A stretch of 64,000 bases of DNA, taken from Microcyclospora pomicola (Eukaryota; Ascomycota; Dothideomycetes; Capnodiales). Positions within the stretch are counted from its first letter, which is position 1. Each line of letters begins with the position of its first letter. The stretch lies in assembly GCA_002786065.1 (NCBI GenBank), contig NHNY01000001.1, positions 1,798,001-1,862,000 on the forward strand, given 5' to 3'. Made by a program: the position numbers and the translations under genes. The notes beneath the pieces are model-generated. The model was given only the letters and a program-made list of their open reading frames with translations, was not told the DNA's origin and made no database searches. Shown one piece after another: positions 43,743 through 54,829 of this stretch.

Positions 43743-45560
43743 ATGGCCCCTGCATTGTTTTGGGTCCACAAGTCATCCGAATCGAGTGTGCTCTCGCACG
43801 GTGCAAAGTCCGAAGCCACGAGCATTCGGCGGCATGTTCAGATCACTCGAAAAGCCAGTCACGAAGTCGTCGTCACGAACGCAGGTTTCGAACGAGAGTG
43901 TGATGGCAGCGGCCCCCTCAACTCAGACTCGTCGCAAGGGGGGCTTCTGAGTCTCTCCACCCGTCCCAATCGTTCATTCGGTCGAGTCAACAAGAGAAAA
44001 GCTGTAGCACTGCAGCACAAGCCTAACAACCCGCAAACATCTGGTAAAAATCCTATGTGTCAAGTGTCAGGACCAGTGAAGTTGAATGCTCCCGCTTCGC
44101 TTGTCAATATAACGTGGATGTGGCAGGGCTACAACCCTGTGGAACGATCCAGCCTTACATTCTTCGAGCTTCGCACCTCGCAGGACTGGGCGGGTTGGCA
44201 AGACATACCGTTTTGGGCCTCTTTGGTTCTTCCGCTATCCCACACGAGCAGGGCCATAGCCTGCAGCCTGATAGCTTTGGCGGCATTGCACGAAAGCATC
44301 GAGGCGCAAGATGAATGTTATAAAAACCGCTTACGCTGCCTGAGCCTGCATCACGCAGGAAAGACTGTCAAGGAGCTTGCAGCGTCAGGTCTATCCTACT
44401 TCGAGGCACTAGTGTCGTGTGTCATTTTGCTTTGCTTCCAGAACATTCAAGGCAGTAAGGCTTCGTTCCGACTACTCCGATCAGGGCTGAGAATGCTCGA
44501 ACAGCGTCGAGGTCATATCAATGCGGATGAGGAGGACATGGTTCAGCAATACCTGCTACCAGTGCTCGACTTGCTCCGTTGTCGACCATGTAGAATGGGC
44601 GATCTGTCCGCTGCCATACATCTCTCGATACGAAAGCACCGAAACAAATTGCTGGATGGTAATATGGTCTGTCTGCCATCTATACCTCCGCATATATTGA
44701 CGGTTTCGGAAGCGAGAACTCACCTTCAGAGCATACTAAACTGGGCTCACGATATGATGGCGTACCACTTGAATCATGGATCCTGTGCAATCGATACCAT
44801 CCTATCATTACGGCAGCTTCGACGTACGTGGGAAGCAGCAATCATCTCCATTCCCAGCCCACCAGCCGGAGCTGGAAAGCTGAAGTCGAGCAGATCAGTC
44901 AACTTGCTGCAAGCAGCTTGTATCTTCGGTGTGATCCTCCTTGAGACAGCTGATACAGAAGACGAGATAGTATACGATGATCACTTCCAAGATTTCCGCA
45001 AGATCATCGAGCTCGTCGAACAGGTCACGCCAAGCTGTACTTCACATAGCAAAGACATATCTTTCGGCATCGACAGTGGCCTGGTCGATATAGTCAAGTT
45101 CGTTGGAATCAAATGCCGAGATCCGTCACTGCGTCGAAAAGCTTTGCAACTTTTGGTTCGGGGTGGTCGAGTCGAAGGCGATCGCATCGCCTCTATCCCA
45201 GGAGACATCCTCCAGACTCACATTGATCTGGAAGAGGAAGGACTTAGCGTGCTCAGGAGTCAAGATGTCCCCAAAACCAGTCGATGGCGCCTTCTCCATG
45301 GCCGCCAACACTTCTATGAGCGCAAGATCGAGCTGACCTTCATTGCAAGCCCATACAAACCCGGAATCGACGCAGTGATTGTGAAGCGTTACATAGCCTT
45401 GCCAGGTCCTTGTGAAGAATCCGCCAGCGCATTGGACGATTCCTCGGTCCCTGATGCTGTCTTCGGCCCGGGATATGCTCAATATCTAGATGACCGGGCA
45501 TCGCAGCAGTATTTCAGACTCGAGTTGGATCGTTTTCATTTTCCAATCCCAAAGGCATGA
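43743..45560 (+). CDS. Fungal transcription-factor-domain protein without zinc cluster
   Basis: This predicts 605 residues, intronless, from an ATG. Residues about 115-480 look like the helical regulatory half of Zn2Cys6 factors (SRAIACSLIALAALHES, then FEALVSCVILLCFQ and SLRQLRRTWEAAI). No binuclear zinc cluster is present in the protein, and I find none in the three plus-strand frames just upstream. The first 110 residues are basic and Ser-rich and may be a mispredicted or replaced N-terminus. It could be a regulator that lost its DNA-binding part, a cofactor, or a gene whose first exon I failed to see. It is divergent from the MFS transporter and followed on the same strand by the kinase-like gene. 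Confidence 0.75.
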   Translation: MAPALFWVHKSSESSVLSHGAKSEATSIRRHVQITRKASHEVVVTNAGFERECDGSGPLNSDSSQGGLLSLSTRPNRSFGRVNKRKAVALQHKPNNPQTSGKNPMCQVSGPVKLNAPASLVNITWMWQGYNPVERSSLTFFELRTSQDWAGWQDIPFWASLVLPLSHTSRAIACSLIALAALHESIEAQDECYKNRLRCLSLHHAGKTVKELAASGLSYFEALVSCVILLCFQNIQGSKASFRLLRSGLRMLEQRRGHINADEEDMVQQYLLPVLDLLRCRPCRMGDLSAAIHLSIRKHRNKLLDGNMVCLPSIPPHILTVSEARTHLQSILNWAHDMMAYHLNHGSCAIDTILSLRQLRRTWEAAIISIPSPPAGAGKLKSSRSVNLLQAACIFGVILLETADTEDEIVYDDHFQDFRKIIELVEQVTPSCTSHSKDISFGIDSGLVDIVKFVGIKCRDPSLRRKALQLLVRGGRVEGDRIASIPGDILQTHIDLEEEGLSVLRSQDVPKTSRWRLLHGRQHFYERKIELTFIASPYKPGIDAVIVKRYIALPGPCEESASALDDSSVPDAVFGPGYAQYLDDRASQQYFRLELDRFHFPIPKA

Positions 45561-45847
45561 AAAGCTCCGGGCGCATGGTGCATTAGGTAGGAACCAAAAG
45601 ATGTCTACTACCCGTACGTAGAGAGCATACAGTACCCTCGTGATTGCATCACTATATGATTGCACTTTCGCAACCTGAGTGTCAGCGCACGCCTTCTAAG
45701 GCTTGGTCTCCGAACGGGGGACATCATAGCGGACACTATAATGTTGTAGCAGCACCACGTAGAGAGAATCGCCGTAGACACCTATGATGTCACAGCTTAG
45801 TTGGTGTGCGTCAGTTCCAAGCGACCCCAAGCTCTGCGATTAGAGGG

Positions 45848-47207
45848 ATGCGAGACACCGCTTGGATTGTCGATTTGATGATGCCTCTCGACCCGGAATA
45901 CATAAAAGTAGCTGATGCTATACTCCAACCGCACGGCTGGAAGGTTACATCTGGCAATGTCATTCAGACATTGTGGGCTGGATACGGTCACATTTGTCGA
46001 CTAGACGCCATACCATTGGATTCAAATCGACATGACGAAAAGCACCACACATTTATACTGAAATATGTGGCACCTGCACATTCTAAACAGAATCATGCCC
46101 AAGATGAAGGACATTTACGCAAGCTGCTCTCTTATCAGGTCGAGCAGTACTTCTACACACATCTTGCGTCTACTATGACACCGGATATTGCGGTCGCGCG
46201 GTGTTACGGCCATATTCACGAGTACAATCGCATGGCTTTGATCCTTGCTGATTTGCGCGAAGAATATCCTCTTATGCCGGGGAAGCGGGGTGAACTCAGT
46301 GAGGCACAGGTCCACGCTGCTTTGATGTGGTTGGCTAGATTTCATGGCTGTTGGTGGAAGCGAAAGAACCAGTTCGAGTCTGGGAATCTGAGGCTACCGC
46401 CTTTGGACGAAAGTAACAAGCTGTTGGCGGACGGTAGTGCTGAGTCCAAGGATGCGGTATGGTTGAACGGCGGTTACACGTATGTTGACCAACACATGGT
46501 TTGTGAGATGTCCAAGTCCACTGCAAGCTCACGAGACTCCAGATATCTAGCCACTCGTAGGGCCGAGTACGATAGCCTCAAGAGCGACGATAGTTCGTCC
46601 TGGTCATCCGTTCTCTGCGAGCCTCGAAAATCGTCCGAGCTAAGTATAGCAGAGCTGGTAGCTCAAGCACTGTCTCCGTCAGAATGCCCTGCGACGGCAG
46701 ACTACCAGACTCTGATACATGGAGATGTCAAGTCCGAGAATCTCTTCTCAAACAAAACCCATGATGGAGTCGCGTTCTTCGACTTCCAGTACGTCGGACT
46801 CGGATTAGGCGTTTGCGATCTCGCAAAACTATTCACCTGTTCCGTTTCTATCGACATGCTTTGCACAGAGCATCCTGGGGAACACGCAGAGTTGGGATCT
46901 GGAGAAAGACAGCTGCTGGAGCGTTACCGAACCATGATCGAAGAAACTTCTGGAAGATCGTATCCGTGGGCCGTACTTGAAATGCATTGGAAAACTGCGC
47001 TGGTGGATTGGCTTCGATTCCAAGCTAGCTGGGGTAAGTCTTGTCTTTATATTATCCACTCTACACTCGTCGCATTGGCTGATAAAAAGGACCCCTTTCA
47101 AAGGCTTTTGGGGCAACACAGAGTGGCTTGAAGCACGCGTCCGTTGCATTCTGGAAGACAAACAATGGTTGACGTGGGTGCTTGACGCAGCACGACCAGG
47201 ATCTTGA
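45848..47207 (+). CDS. CHK/APH-like small-molecule kinase domain protein
   Basis: Two exons, 45848-47033 and 47104-47207, encode 429 residues. The 70-base intron has GTAAGT and keeps the frame (ASWG then FWGNTEWL). The ATG at 45848 was chosen because the upstream opening is GTG; an ATG nine codons later (MMPLDPEY) is also possible. Brenner motif HGDVKSENLF lies near residue 291 and the metal-binding motif is FFDFQYVG near 310, as in aminoglycoside phosphotransferase, choline-kinase-like and EcKinase/CHK families. LALILADL-like sequence (MALILADLREE) forms the hinge. These proteins phosphorylate small molecules rather than proteins. The substrate is unknown. It lies 287 bases after the regulator-like gene. 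Confidence 0.87.
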
Positions 47208-47720
47208 ATTATTGATAGCATATACATGGTCGGTCACGCTGTGGGTTTACCCAAGTAGTCGTGTCGTGACCGCACGGGTATGGGTGTCTCTTCATGTTGC
47301 TGGCAGGCCGGCTCCGACGGTGAAGTCGGACGATCGGTCCTAGACGTCGCCAATTTGCAGTGGCTGCATTCATCGCAACCATCACACTACGGTCAACGAT
47401 GCAGCTGAATCGACCTTGTTGCCAACAGTAACATTCCTGTCGATGGATCGATCGTGTTGATGTCGAACATGAGGAATGCTATGCCTTCAAAAGCCGCATC
47501 GTGCACGCGAGTGATGTCAGTGGCCGCGCTAACATTTCTGTCGGCGGCTGCCAAATCTCACCGAAGCCTCAAGTCCGGGCCGATGTGGATCTATATCGCG
47601 TGCCCACCCAACCACTTCTGGACCATTAGTATTCTTCAATGGCCGATGTCTTTTCTTTTCTCGTTGGCCTCTCACTCGATTTGATCAAGTCGCCATAACA
47701 CATCTCGAAGAACTTCAAAG
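47208..47720. other. Intergenic
   Basis: About 510 bases between two plus-strand genes. No gene is seen. It should carry the PQ-loop gene promoter. Confidence 0.4.
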
Positions 47721-48782
47721 ATGCTGCTCCACTCTCTTCCGCTCACCTGGAACGAAGCGCTTTCTGGCGTTTTCGGGTCGATCTCCCTTGCAGCTTGGAT
47801 CTTTCTGCTCGTGCCTCAACTGATTGAGAACTATACTCAAGGCTCCGCTGAAGGAATCTCGCTCACATTCCTGCTGATCTGGTTCGTCGGCGACGTCACC
47901 AACCTCATTGGCGCGGTCTGGGCTGGACTTGTTCCGACTGTCATCGCATTAGCGATCTACTTCTGCTTCGCGGACACGATCCTGATCTCACAAGTGGTGT
48001 ACTACAAGTACTTGGTCGGGAAGAAGCAGGAGAAGGCTGAGGCGACAAAGGTGAATGGGAATGGCTCTGCCGTAGGAGAGGAAACACCACTGCTTGTCGG
48101 CGACGCCAATGACTCCCAAGCACCGGTCAAGGCGAGGCATAGGCTAAGTGACGTGGACGAGACGAACATTGGCCTTCCCGGTTCGCATCGCCGAACCAGT
48201 ACCAACCGAACACACTCCTCGTCTATGCGTCGCGACAGTACCCTTGACCGCATCTTGGAGGAGCCTACGAAAACCAGAGCATGGATCAAGAACACGATAT
48301 CAGTAATTCTCATTATCGCTGCAGGTGCCGCTGGCTGGGCGATTGCATGGAAGGCTGGTGCTTGGAGGCCGAGTCCAATTGGCCAAGAAGAAGATGGCAA
48401 GGGAACTCCGATTGGAGCAGAAATACTCGGTTATGCAAGTGCTGTGTGCTATCTGGGCGCAAGGATACCACAGATCGTGAAGAACCAAAGGGAGCGAAGC
48501 TGTGACGGACTCAGCCTGTTGTTCTTCCTGCTCAGCCTTTTAGGCAATGCTACATACGGTGCCGGGGTAAGTGCTATTCTCGGAGATCCTGGCTGCCTTT
48601 GAGTAAGTGCTAACCATAAGCAGATCCTGTTCCACTCCGTCGAGAGGCAGTACTTCCTTACCAATCTACCATGGCTGATTGGCTCGCTCGGCACAATGGC
48701 CGAAGATGCGATCATTTTCATTCAGTTCTCGGTGTTTGGCGACAAGACTGCGTCGCAAGAGGCCGTCATCGATGAATCATGA
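47721..48782 (+). CDS. PQ-loop vacuolar/lysosomal amino-acid transporter (Ypq-like)
   Basis: Two exons, 47721-48566 and 48624-48782, encode 334 residues. The 57-base intron has GTAAGT, a GCTAAC branch site and CAG, in phase 0. Seven membrane segments are expected. Two PQ-loop repeats are clear: LLVPQLIENYTQGSAEGIS (P32-Q33) and ARIPQIVKNQRERSCDGLS (about P250-Q251). A polar, Ser-rich cytosolic loop of about 90 residues separates the repeats, with an acidic EETPLL motif that may be a vacuolar sorting signal. Fungal Ypq1-3 and animal PQLC2 export cationic amino acids from the vacuole or lysosome. The architecture matches in full. Confidence 0.93.
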
Positions 48783-50212
48783 AGTTCTGCTAGCACAACG
48801 TGCAACTTGGCGATACATCAAGCTTGATCATCGATGTAGCATACCGGCGTACAACAAATCGGCTTGTCAGCACGATAGTAATGCATTATCACTTCCGCAG
48901 TGGGCTTCCCGGAGATAAGGTACCAGGCAGATCTAGCAATGCAGCTACGATTCGAGCAGCATGAACCGTCCTATTCAGAGCTCTCCGTTCATCTTGGACT
49001 TCCGCACCTGGCGGGTCGGCGCTGGTCGCTTGCTGCCGAGGTGCGTACTAGCCAGTCGCCACAGTTCATACGTCGTGCACCATAGACCGCGCCTTGAACA
49101 TACGCATCGCTCCTCGAATCGAGGTGCTGTTCTGCCCTTACCCCGGCCGCGGGAGACGCATTGGATTCGCTTGTTAGGCATCCCAAACGCAAAGAGCCAG
49201 GGACCTGTGCATTGTACATTGAACAAACGGCGCTATAGATACTGCATACGATGAGACGTATGTGTCCATCTGTCCCCACACTTGACTCTCGTTGTCACGA
49301 CTCCTGTCACATCGGCAAGTCGCGACTTCGGGACTGCACTGCGTTTCCCCATTCATCCATAGCCGGCCGCAGCGATCTGAGGCCTGGCCGTAGGATATCC
49401 ATCAGGCTTTGATCCAACGGTCAATGCAACTGTTTCCGCTGCTTTCTGTTTGGATTCCACCCGCCAGCGAAGCAACGTCTTGCTCTACTTCGTTGGGTCC
49501 ATCCACTGTTGTGCCATAATCTGTCTGGTGTGAACCGTATGCAATACCTGCTCCCCGAGCCGATTCAGCCCAAGCCGCTTGTCTACATAGGTACTCGGAC
49601 GTCGGAGAACGGCACGATGCAAGAGCTCTCCGGCTTCAGCAGATCGAGCATTTTCCATAATACTCTTTATAATGAGTAGCTTCAAAGCAAGATTTATGGA
49701 GCATACTCTTCGATATTCACGATTCTTGGTTCATGACTGTCCTGATATTCACAAAGCTTGTCTCGGTGTGCTGTGTTGATCTTCTGTAGCATCGATATGC
49801 TGTTTTCCGAAGCTAGGCGATATACTCGATGACAATCAGCCACCATACTCATCCAGCAGAAAAAGTTTAATGGTGTTAGGACGATACAGCTGTTATATTG
49901 AACGACAAAGTGGTAACACGCATGATCAATGAAACATTGTGGCCGGAACTACACTTGATCAAGAGCAGAGTTGTATTGCATCGAGGGTATTGCGCAACGT
50001 TGGCAAGTCTTCATGACACCTATGAAGTCTACTCGCCTTCGTACTGAAAACAAGTTCGGCAGAAAGAAGTCTCAGTAATGGGCTGTTAGGCTCGCTCATA
50101 CGTTCCGCATGTGCAGCAAGATCCCACGGCGCTTACGAATGTGCAGCTGCGCATTGCACAATGGAAGCAGCTTCTACCCGTGATCATGCAAAAGGCCATA
50201 TGGCGAGACCAA
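48783..50212. other. Gene-free convergent stretch of 1.4 kb
   Basis: This lies between the PQ-loop gene (plus) and the F-box-like gene (minus). Only short open frames without domains are present. I see no repeat or RNA gene. Confidence 0.5.
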
Positions 50213-51349
50213 TTACCTGGAGAGCGACTTTCCGTCCCACGCAGTATACGCTATCCGATCCCTTAATCCTTCTTCGTTCTTGTGCACGGCCCGAGGTCCT
50301 TGACATGTGACGACCGACTCGACATTCTGTCGTTCGGTGGTCGTGGTGAATAGCCCAAGCATGCTGACTTGCGTCGCGTTCATGCATGCGCATTGACGAG
50401 GAAGATCCTCCTTTGCACGAGGGAGACTCGGGACGCTCAATACCACAGCCAGGACGCGTTCATTGGTCTCAGCAGAAGTACGGTGAAGGTTAGCCATCAC
50501 GTCCCCGAAGAAAACACCCGTCTGACTGGCGACAGTGGTCGCCTTTCTGACGATGTGGTATTGACCTTCCTTGTTGTCATCCTCAAGTGGTCGGAAGGTG
50601 TTGCCGTGTAAATCGACCATTGTCCAGCGTTTGACGGTCGAAGCGGTCAATCTCTTCTCGATGTCGCATATGACTCGCCGCTCATTACGACCCTGACACA
50701 AGAACACCCAGGTGACATCCACACCAAACACTGGAGGTTGTGTAAGTAGCATCTGGTGGCAACTTGCCTCTTGGAATGTACTACTCAAGGGCGCGGTGCC
50801 CAAGCGGAAAACGATAGAGGGCCTTCCAAACCTGCCGTGGAAGATTCTCTGAAAGGTCCCTGACTGCCTTCGCAGATCCTCCTCGGCGTCTGGGAACAAC
50901 AGAGTATTGACGGTTCTCGTAAGCGTGTGCTCGATGCCTTGTCCGATGATCCCGGATACAGGGAGACGTGGCCACATTCTGAAACCCGACGGTTGGAACT
51001 TGGCGCGTCGATGTCTGATGGTGCGCTGATCGTGGTCGATGATCCATACCGTGGAAAACTTCTCGGAGCGGAAAAAGAGCTTGTCTTGGAAGACTCTTCT
51101 CTCGATTGACGAGCAGAAGACTTTGTTCACTGCCGTCAATCTAACGAGCGACCTTAGGTCGAGGTACATCATGACTACATCCCGGATCAGATCGTTGTTC
51201 AAGGCAATTTCGGCGACAGAGATGGTGTCCTGAGTGGAGCGGGGTGTTGCAATAGATGTAGGGGAGCTTCCTCGAGATCCAGCATCCTTCCCCGACTCAT
51301 CTGATCGAGTCCTTGTGTCTTCGTCAGGACACGCGATGGAGGTGTCCAT
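50213..51349 (-). CDS. F-box-like protein
   Basis: This predicts 378 residues, intronless, from an ATG. After a polar 45-residue N-terminus, residues 45-85 (ISVAEIALNNDLIRDVVMMYLDLRSL, split here by helix breaks, then VRLTAVNKVFCSSIE) look like a diverged F-box. It has no leucine-rich repeats. The middle holds DKLFFRSEKFSTVWI and a likely beta-rich region. Proteins of this layout are a large, mostly undescribed family in Mycosphaerella-type fungi, with an F-box plus a variable body. The role is unknown. The resemblance is from memory. Confidence 0.75.
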   Translation of the reverse strand: MDTSIACPDEDTRTRSDESGKDAGSRGSSPTSIATPRSTQDTISVAEIALNNDLIRDVVMMYLDLRSLVRLTAVNKVFCSSIERRVFQDKLFFRSEKFSTVWIIDHDQRTIRHRRAKFQPSGFRMWPRLPVSGIIGQGIEHTLTRTVNTLLFPDAEEDLRRQSGTFQRIFHGRFGRPSIVFRLGTAPLSSTFQEASCHQMLLTQPPVFGVDVTWVFLCQGRNERRVICDIEKRLTASTVKRWTMVDLHGNTFRPLEDDNKEGQYHIVRKATTVASQTGVFFGDVMANLHRTSAETNERVLAVVLSVPSLPRAKEDLPRQCACMNATQVSMLGLFTTTTERQNVESVVTCQGPRAVHKNEEGLRDRIAYTAWDGKSLSR

Positions 51350-52874
51350 GTCGTCGCAGCTGGGGAATGTTGTCTGTGCTCTGCCGCACTGCTCGTGATG
51401 ATTTTGTCGACAATGATCAAGTAGTGGCTGAATGGTGGTCTCGATATGGGCGGATTCATAAACAATATGTATGTGAAAGGAGAAAAACTTGGTGGAGACG
51501 AAGTTTGGTGGCGAAGATATGTCGAAATGAACAGCAGCAAAGACACGGTCCAGTCACGAGATAACACCACATTAGCGCATCATCAGGCTCGATTTCGATT
51601 GTGAATATCTGGAAACCTGAGCCCGGAAACGCGGTCGAACCAGACCTTGTTCAGGAGTAGTTTACAGTATTCCTTAATTCACGACAGAGAAAGGTAGCGT
51701 CATGCTGTCGAGGACACTACTTTTGGTGGTCTATCATTATGTTTCTTCTACCCCTGGATCTGACCTCGAGGGACCTTCATAGAACAGATCATACAATACA
51801 GCATGCGGGATATTGTGAGTCTTCTGAGCAATACATCGGCTATGTCGTATCAACTGAATAGTCCTGTCGATTCCCAATATCGAGCTCTTTCGCTGTTCCT
51901 CGCCCCTTTCCTGATGTATGCGATCTGTCTGGTGACTATGTCTCTTTTATGTGGCCCTCCGCCAATCCATGCACATGGGTTCCACACAGTTGCTCCCGCT
52001 ACAAAACGCGTCGCGTCCCTTTGCAAGTTGATCGGCACATGGCTGACTGTGAATATTCGCAGCAATCTGGAAGCATCCGTGGGTATCGAGGGACTATAGG
52101 CTCGCTCCAGGGGCAAGAGACCACATGTATAAGAAGTTCGAGAGCATAAACGCGTGATCGACAATTGAAGGTGGCGTTAACTTGATTTGGGCTATGAGTG
52201 GAAAGGATATATTGTTAGCTGTCGCACTCTGTTGTTGCCAAAAAACATCACTGCCAGTTGCATTCAGGGGTTAATGACTTACGAGATTGGAGTGTAGTTC
52301 AATTGTAGTTCGATACAAATGATCCGGCAAGAGGTGGCCAATCTAGTGGTGGAAGGAACTCTTCATAGCCTTCGAGAAATCTGGCGGTAAGTAGGTCTCA
52401 ATGAGATTAGATCTTACCTTTGTGTACGCTGCTTTCGCAATGTGGTTCCAATCAAGTACGCAATTGCCAACCTGGAGCATACGACCACGCCGAAGAGAGC
52501 TGACGTCGTCGTCGAAATGTACGCACACTCGCGACAGTAGCCTTTTCTACGGTTGGGAGCAGGTTGGACAATGATGTACAATGCATAGCAGCGTGCCATC
52601 AAGTTCTCTTAGACTACGCATGTGACTCTACTACTGCATCGATGGACGCGTATTGTGTGAGAAGATCGAGAAGCTCGAAAGCGTAGCTTGCGCCCAAGGA
52701 GAATGAAGCAGGCCCCGCACATGCATTAAGCCTTCCCTATTTGTGTTCTCTACGAACAGTGAGCTTTGCGTCGAGGGGTAAGCCTACTGTCAGGGATCGA
52801 TGGTGATCGGAGTAAGCCACGGCGTAGCTTATGCACATCTCAATAGGAGTGAGCACCTTCTGTAAGTCCTGAGT

Positions 52875-53070
52875 CTCTTTCCACCAGCATGTTCTCCGAC
52901 TCTTGAGCTAGATCGAGGCTATGTTGTTACGATCATGGGCGAGTCTTCGAACAAATGATTGTGTGAGTCGATTTGATCCCGTCGTAACTGGTGCCCGATC
53001 CAAATGAGGCAAGTGCGCTGATAGCCTCTTTCCACCAGTCTGTTGTCCGAACTGTTGATCTCGACTGAAA
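52875..53070. repeat. Two diverged copies of a unit spaced about 151 bases
   Basis: CTCTTTCCACCAG begins at 52875 and again at 53026. The two copies stay similar for about 40 bases (TGTTCTCCGACTCTTGA versus TGTTGTCCGAACTGTTGA). It lies just upstream of the larger array and may belong to the same duplicated domain. Confidence 0.6.
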
Positions 53071-53412
53071 TTTTCATGTCGCATCTATGAGACTCTCTTC
53101 GATGTGAGGGTATGTAGGAGGTTTCGAAGGGGCAATCGAGTACGGCGCAGCTTACGATCGAGTCGGGAAGGTTGGCTCCGTGAACGATCTTCGGTCTGTC
53201 TTTTGATTGGCGCATCTCTTGATGTATCGAGTGGAAGTGCGACTGTGTCTTTTTGAGTTGAGAGACGCACCTTCCAGCGAACGGCTTTGCGGAAATTATA
53301 TCAATGTGTATGGAGCGTGGTGTGACTTACAACCGTATAATGAGAAGATGGTTCTGACGACTCCTGGTCGTCTTTCGGAGCAGTGTCTGTCCTGTCCAAA
53401 ATGGATCCGAGT

Positions 53413-54170
53413 ATGATTGTGTTATTGCATAGATATGAGTCTCTTGCCACGACAGCTACATCAACTGACAGGAGATGCTCGCGTCGCCTTCTACTCAGTG
53501 AAGGTAAGGGTAAGGAGCCGCTGGCGAAGAGCTCTACACTTCTTCGTCTCTAGTCGACTGTTATATGTCCTGTCTCGAGTACGCACGAGCAGTTGGAATG
53601 AGGTACGCGCCTCGAGATCGTGTTGTTGTATAGGTATAAGTTCCGTGCCACGCTAGGCTATGCCGACTGATTGAAGATACTCGCGTCACTTGCGACTGAG
53701 CGGAAAGAAGGAGACGCTGGATAGGACTTACATATTTCTGTAGACATGAGCAGCTGCAATAAGACACTCGCCTTGCGATTGTGTTGTTGTGTCGATGTAC
53801 GTTCTTTGCCACGAAAAACTACGTAGACTGACCGAAATTACTCGCGTCTCTCACGACTAAGCGGAACTACGGAGCCGCTGGCAAGGCGTGTATACTTCTT
53901 CGGCTCCAGTCGACTGCGTTGTATGCTGTTTCGAGTGGTCATGAGCAGCTGAAATGGAGCACGCACCTCGAGATGGAGTTGTTGTGTCAATGCTCATTCT
54001 CTGCCGCGACAAGCTACGTTGACTGATTCAATATGCTCGCGTCGCTTCCAGCAGAGCAGAAGTAAGGAGGCGCTGGCAATGAGGTGTGAGTTTCTGCGCC
54101 GCTGGTCGGCTGCTTTATATGCTGTTCCAAGTGATAATGAGCAGCTGAAATGAAAGACGCGCTTTCTGAC
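53413..54170. repeat. Diverged tandem array, about four units of 160-200 bases
   Basis: TCGCGTC starts units at 53479, 53681, 53842 and 54037, so periods are 202, 161 and 195 bases, with a partial unit before the first. Shared blocks in the same order are GGAGCCGCTGGCAAG-like, TACTTCTTCGGCTCCAGTCGACTG-like, TGAGCAGCTGAAATG-like, CGCACCTCGAGAT-like, GTGTTGTTGTGTC-like and TTTGCCACGA-like sequences. The 161-base unit lacks a stretch found in the others. No open frame runs through the array, and no transposon ends are seen. Confidence 0.8.
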
Positions 54171-54795
54171 AGACTCGCCTACATCGAATCTTGCACCGTC
54201 GCGCGTGCCATAGCCGTGCTAGGGATGGAAAAGGGACATGAACTGGCTTGAACTCTCTCCAGGATCAGTATGTCCCTGACATGATCATGACAAGGCCCTG
54301 TTCTCGCTGTGTTGATGTCGGTCGTACTGTCAAGAGAGGGAGTAAGCCGACTGACGGTGGTTGTAAAGCTGAACGCGCCGCTCTGAGGCTCTTCAAAGAC
54401 GGTGGTCACACTGGGAAAACAGAAGTGACAGTCGCGACGCGCCAAAGACTGCTTGGCACCCTTCATATTGCTCAGGGGTATGTAGATGCGTGAAATTGCG
54501 AGGAGATTGTTCTGTTGTGAGTGATGCACGACGAAGGACAGGCTTGAAGCTGAATGTGGCCATGTGAAAGGCAATCATGCGACGGAGGGGGCGCCTCCAT
54601 ATGGCTTCAACCACCACCATCATAACCACCACGAGGGTACCAGGTTCGAAACACAGTACAGCTCAATCAGAGCCCATAGAACTCGATATGTTTGACGCTG
54701 GTAATGCTGATGCAGGGTAAACTTTCTGTGAGATTCAAAGACTTGTGGTTGTAAAAAGAATGGAACTGTAGCATGCTGTTTATGTAATGCTGCGT

Positions 54796-54829
54796 TCGAA
54801 CTGCTGCCCTCGAACTGCCGCCCTCGAAC
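54796..54829. repeat. 14-base minisatellite, about 2.4 copies
   Basis: TCGAACTGCYGCCC occurs twice head to tail with one C/T difference, then a partial copy. No function is seen. Confidence 0.6.

Noticed and set aside
54640-54665. GGTTCGAAAC, resembling a tRNA B box
   Set aside because: The flanks do not form a T-arm or an acceptor stem and no A box is placed correctly upstream.
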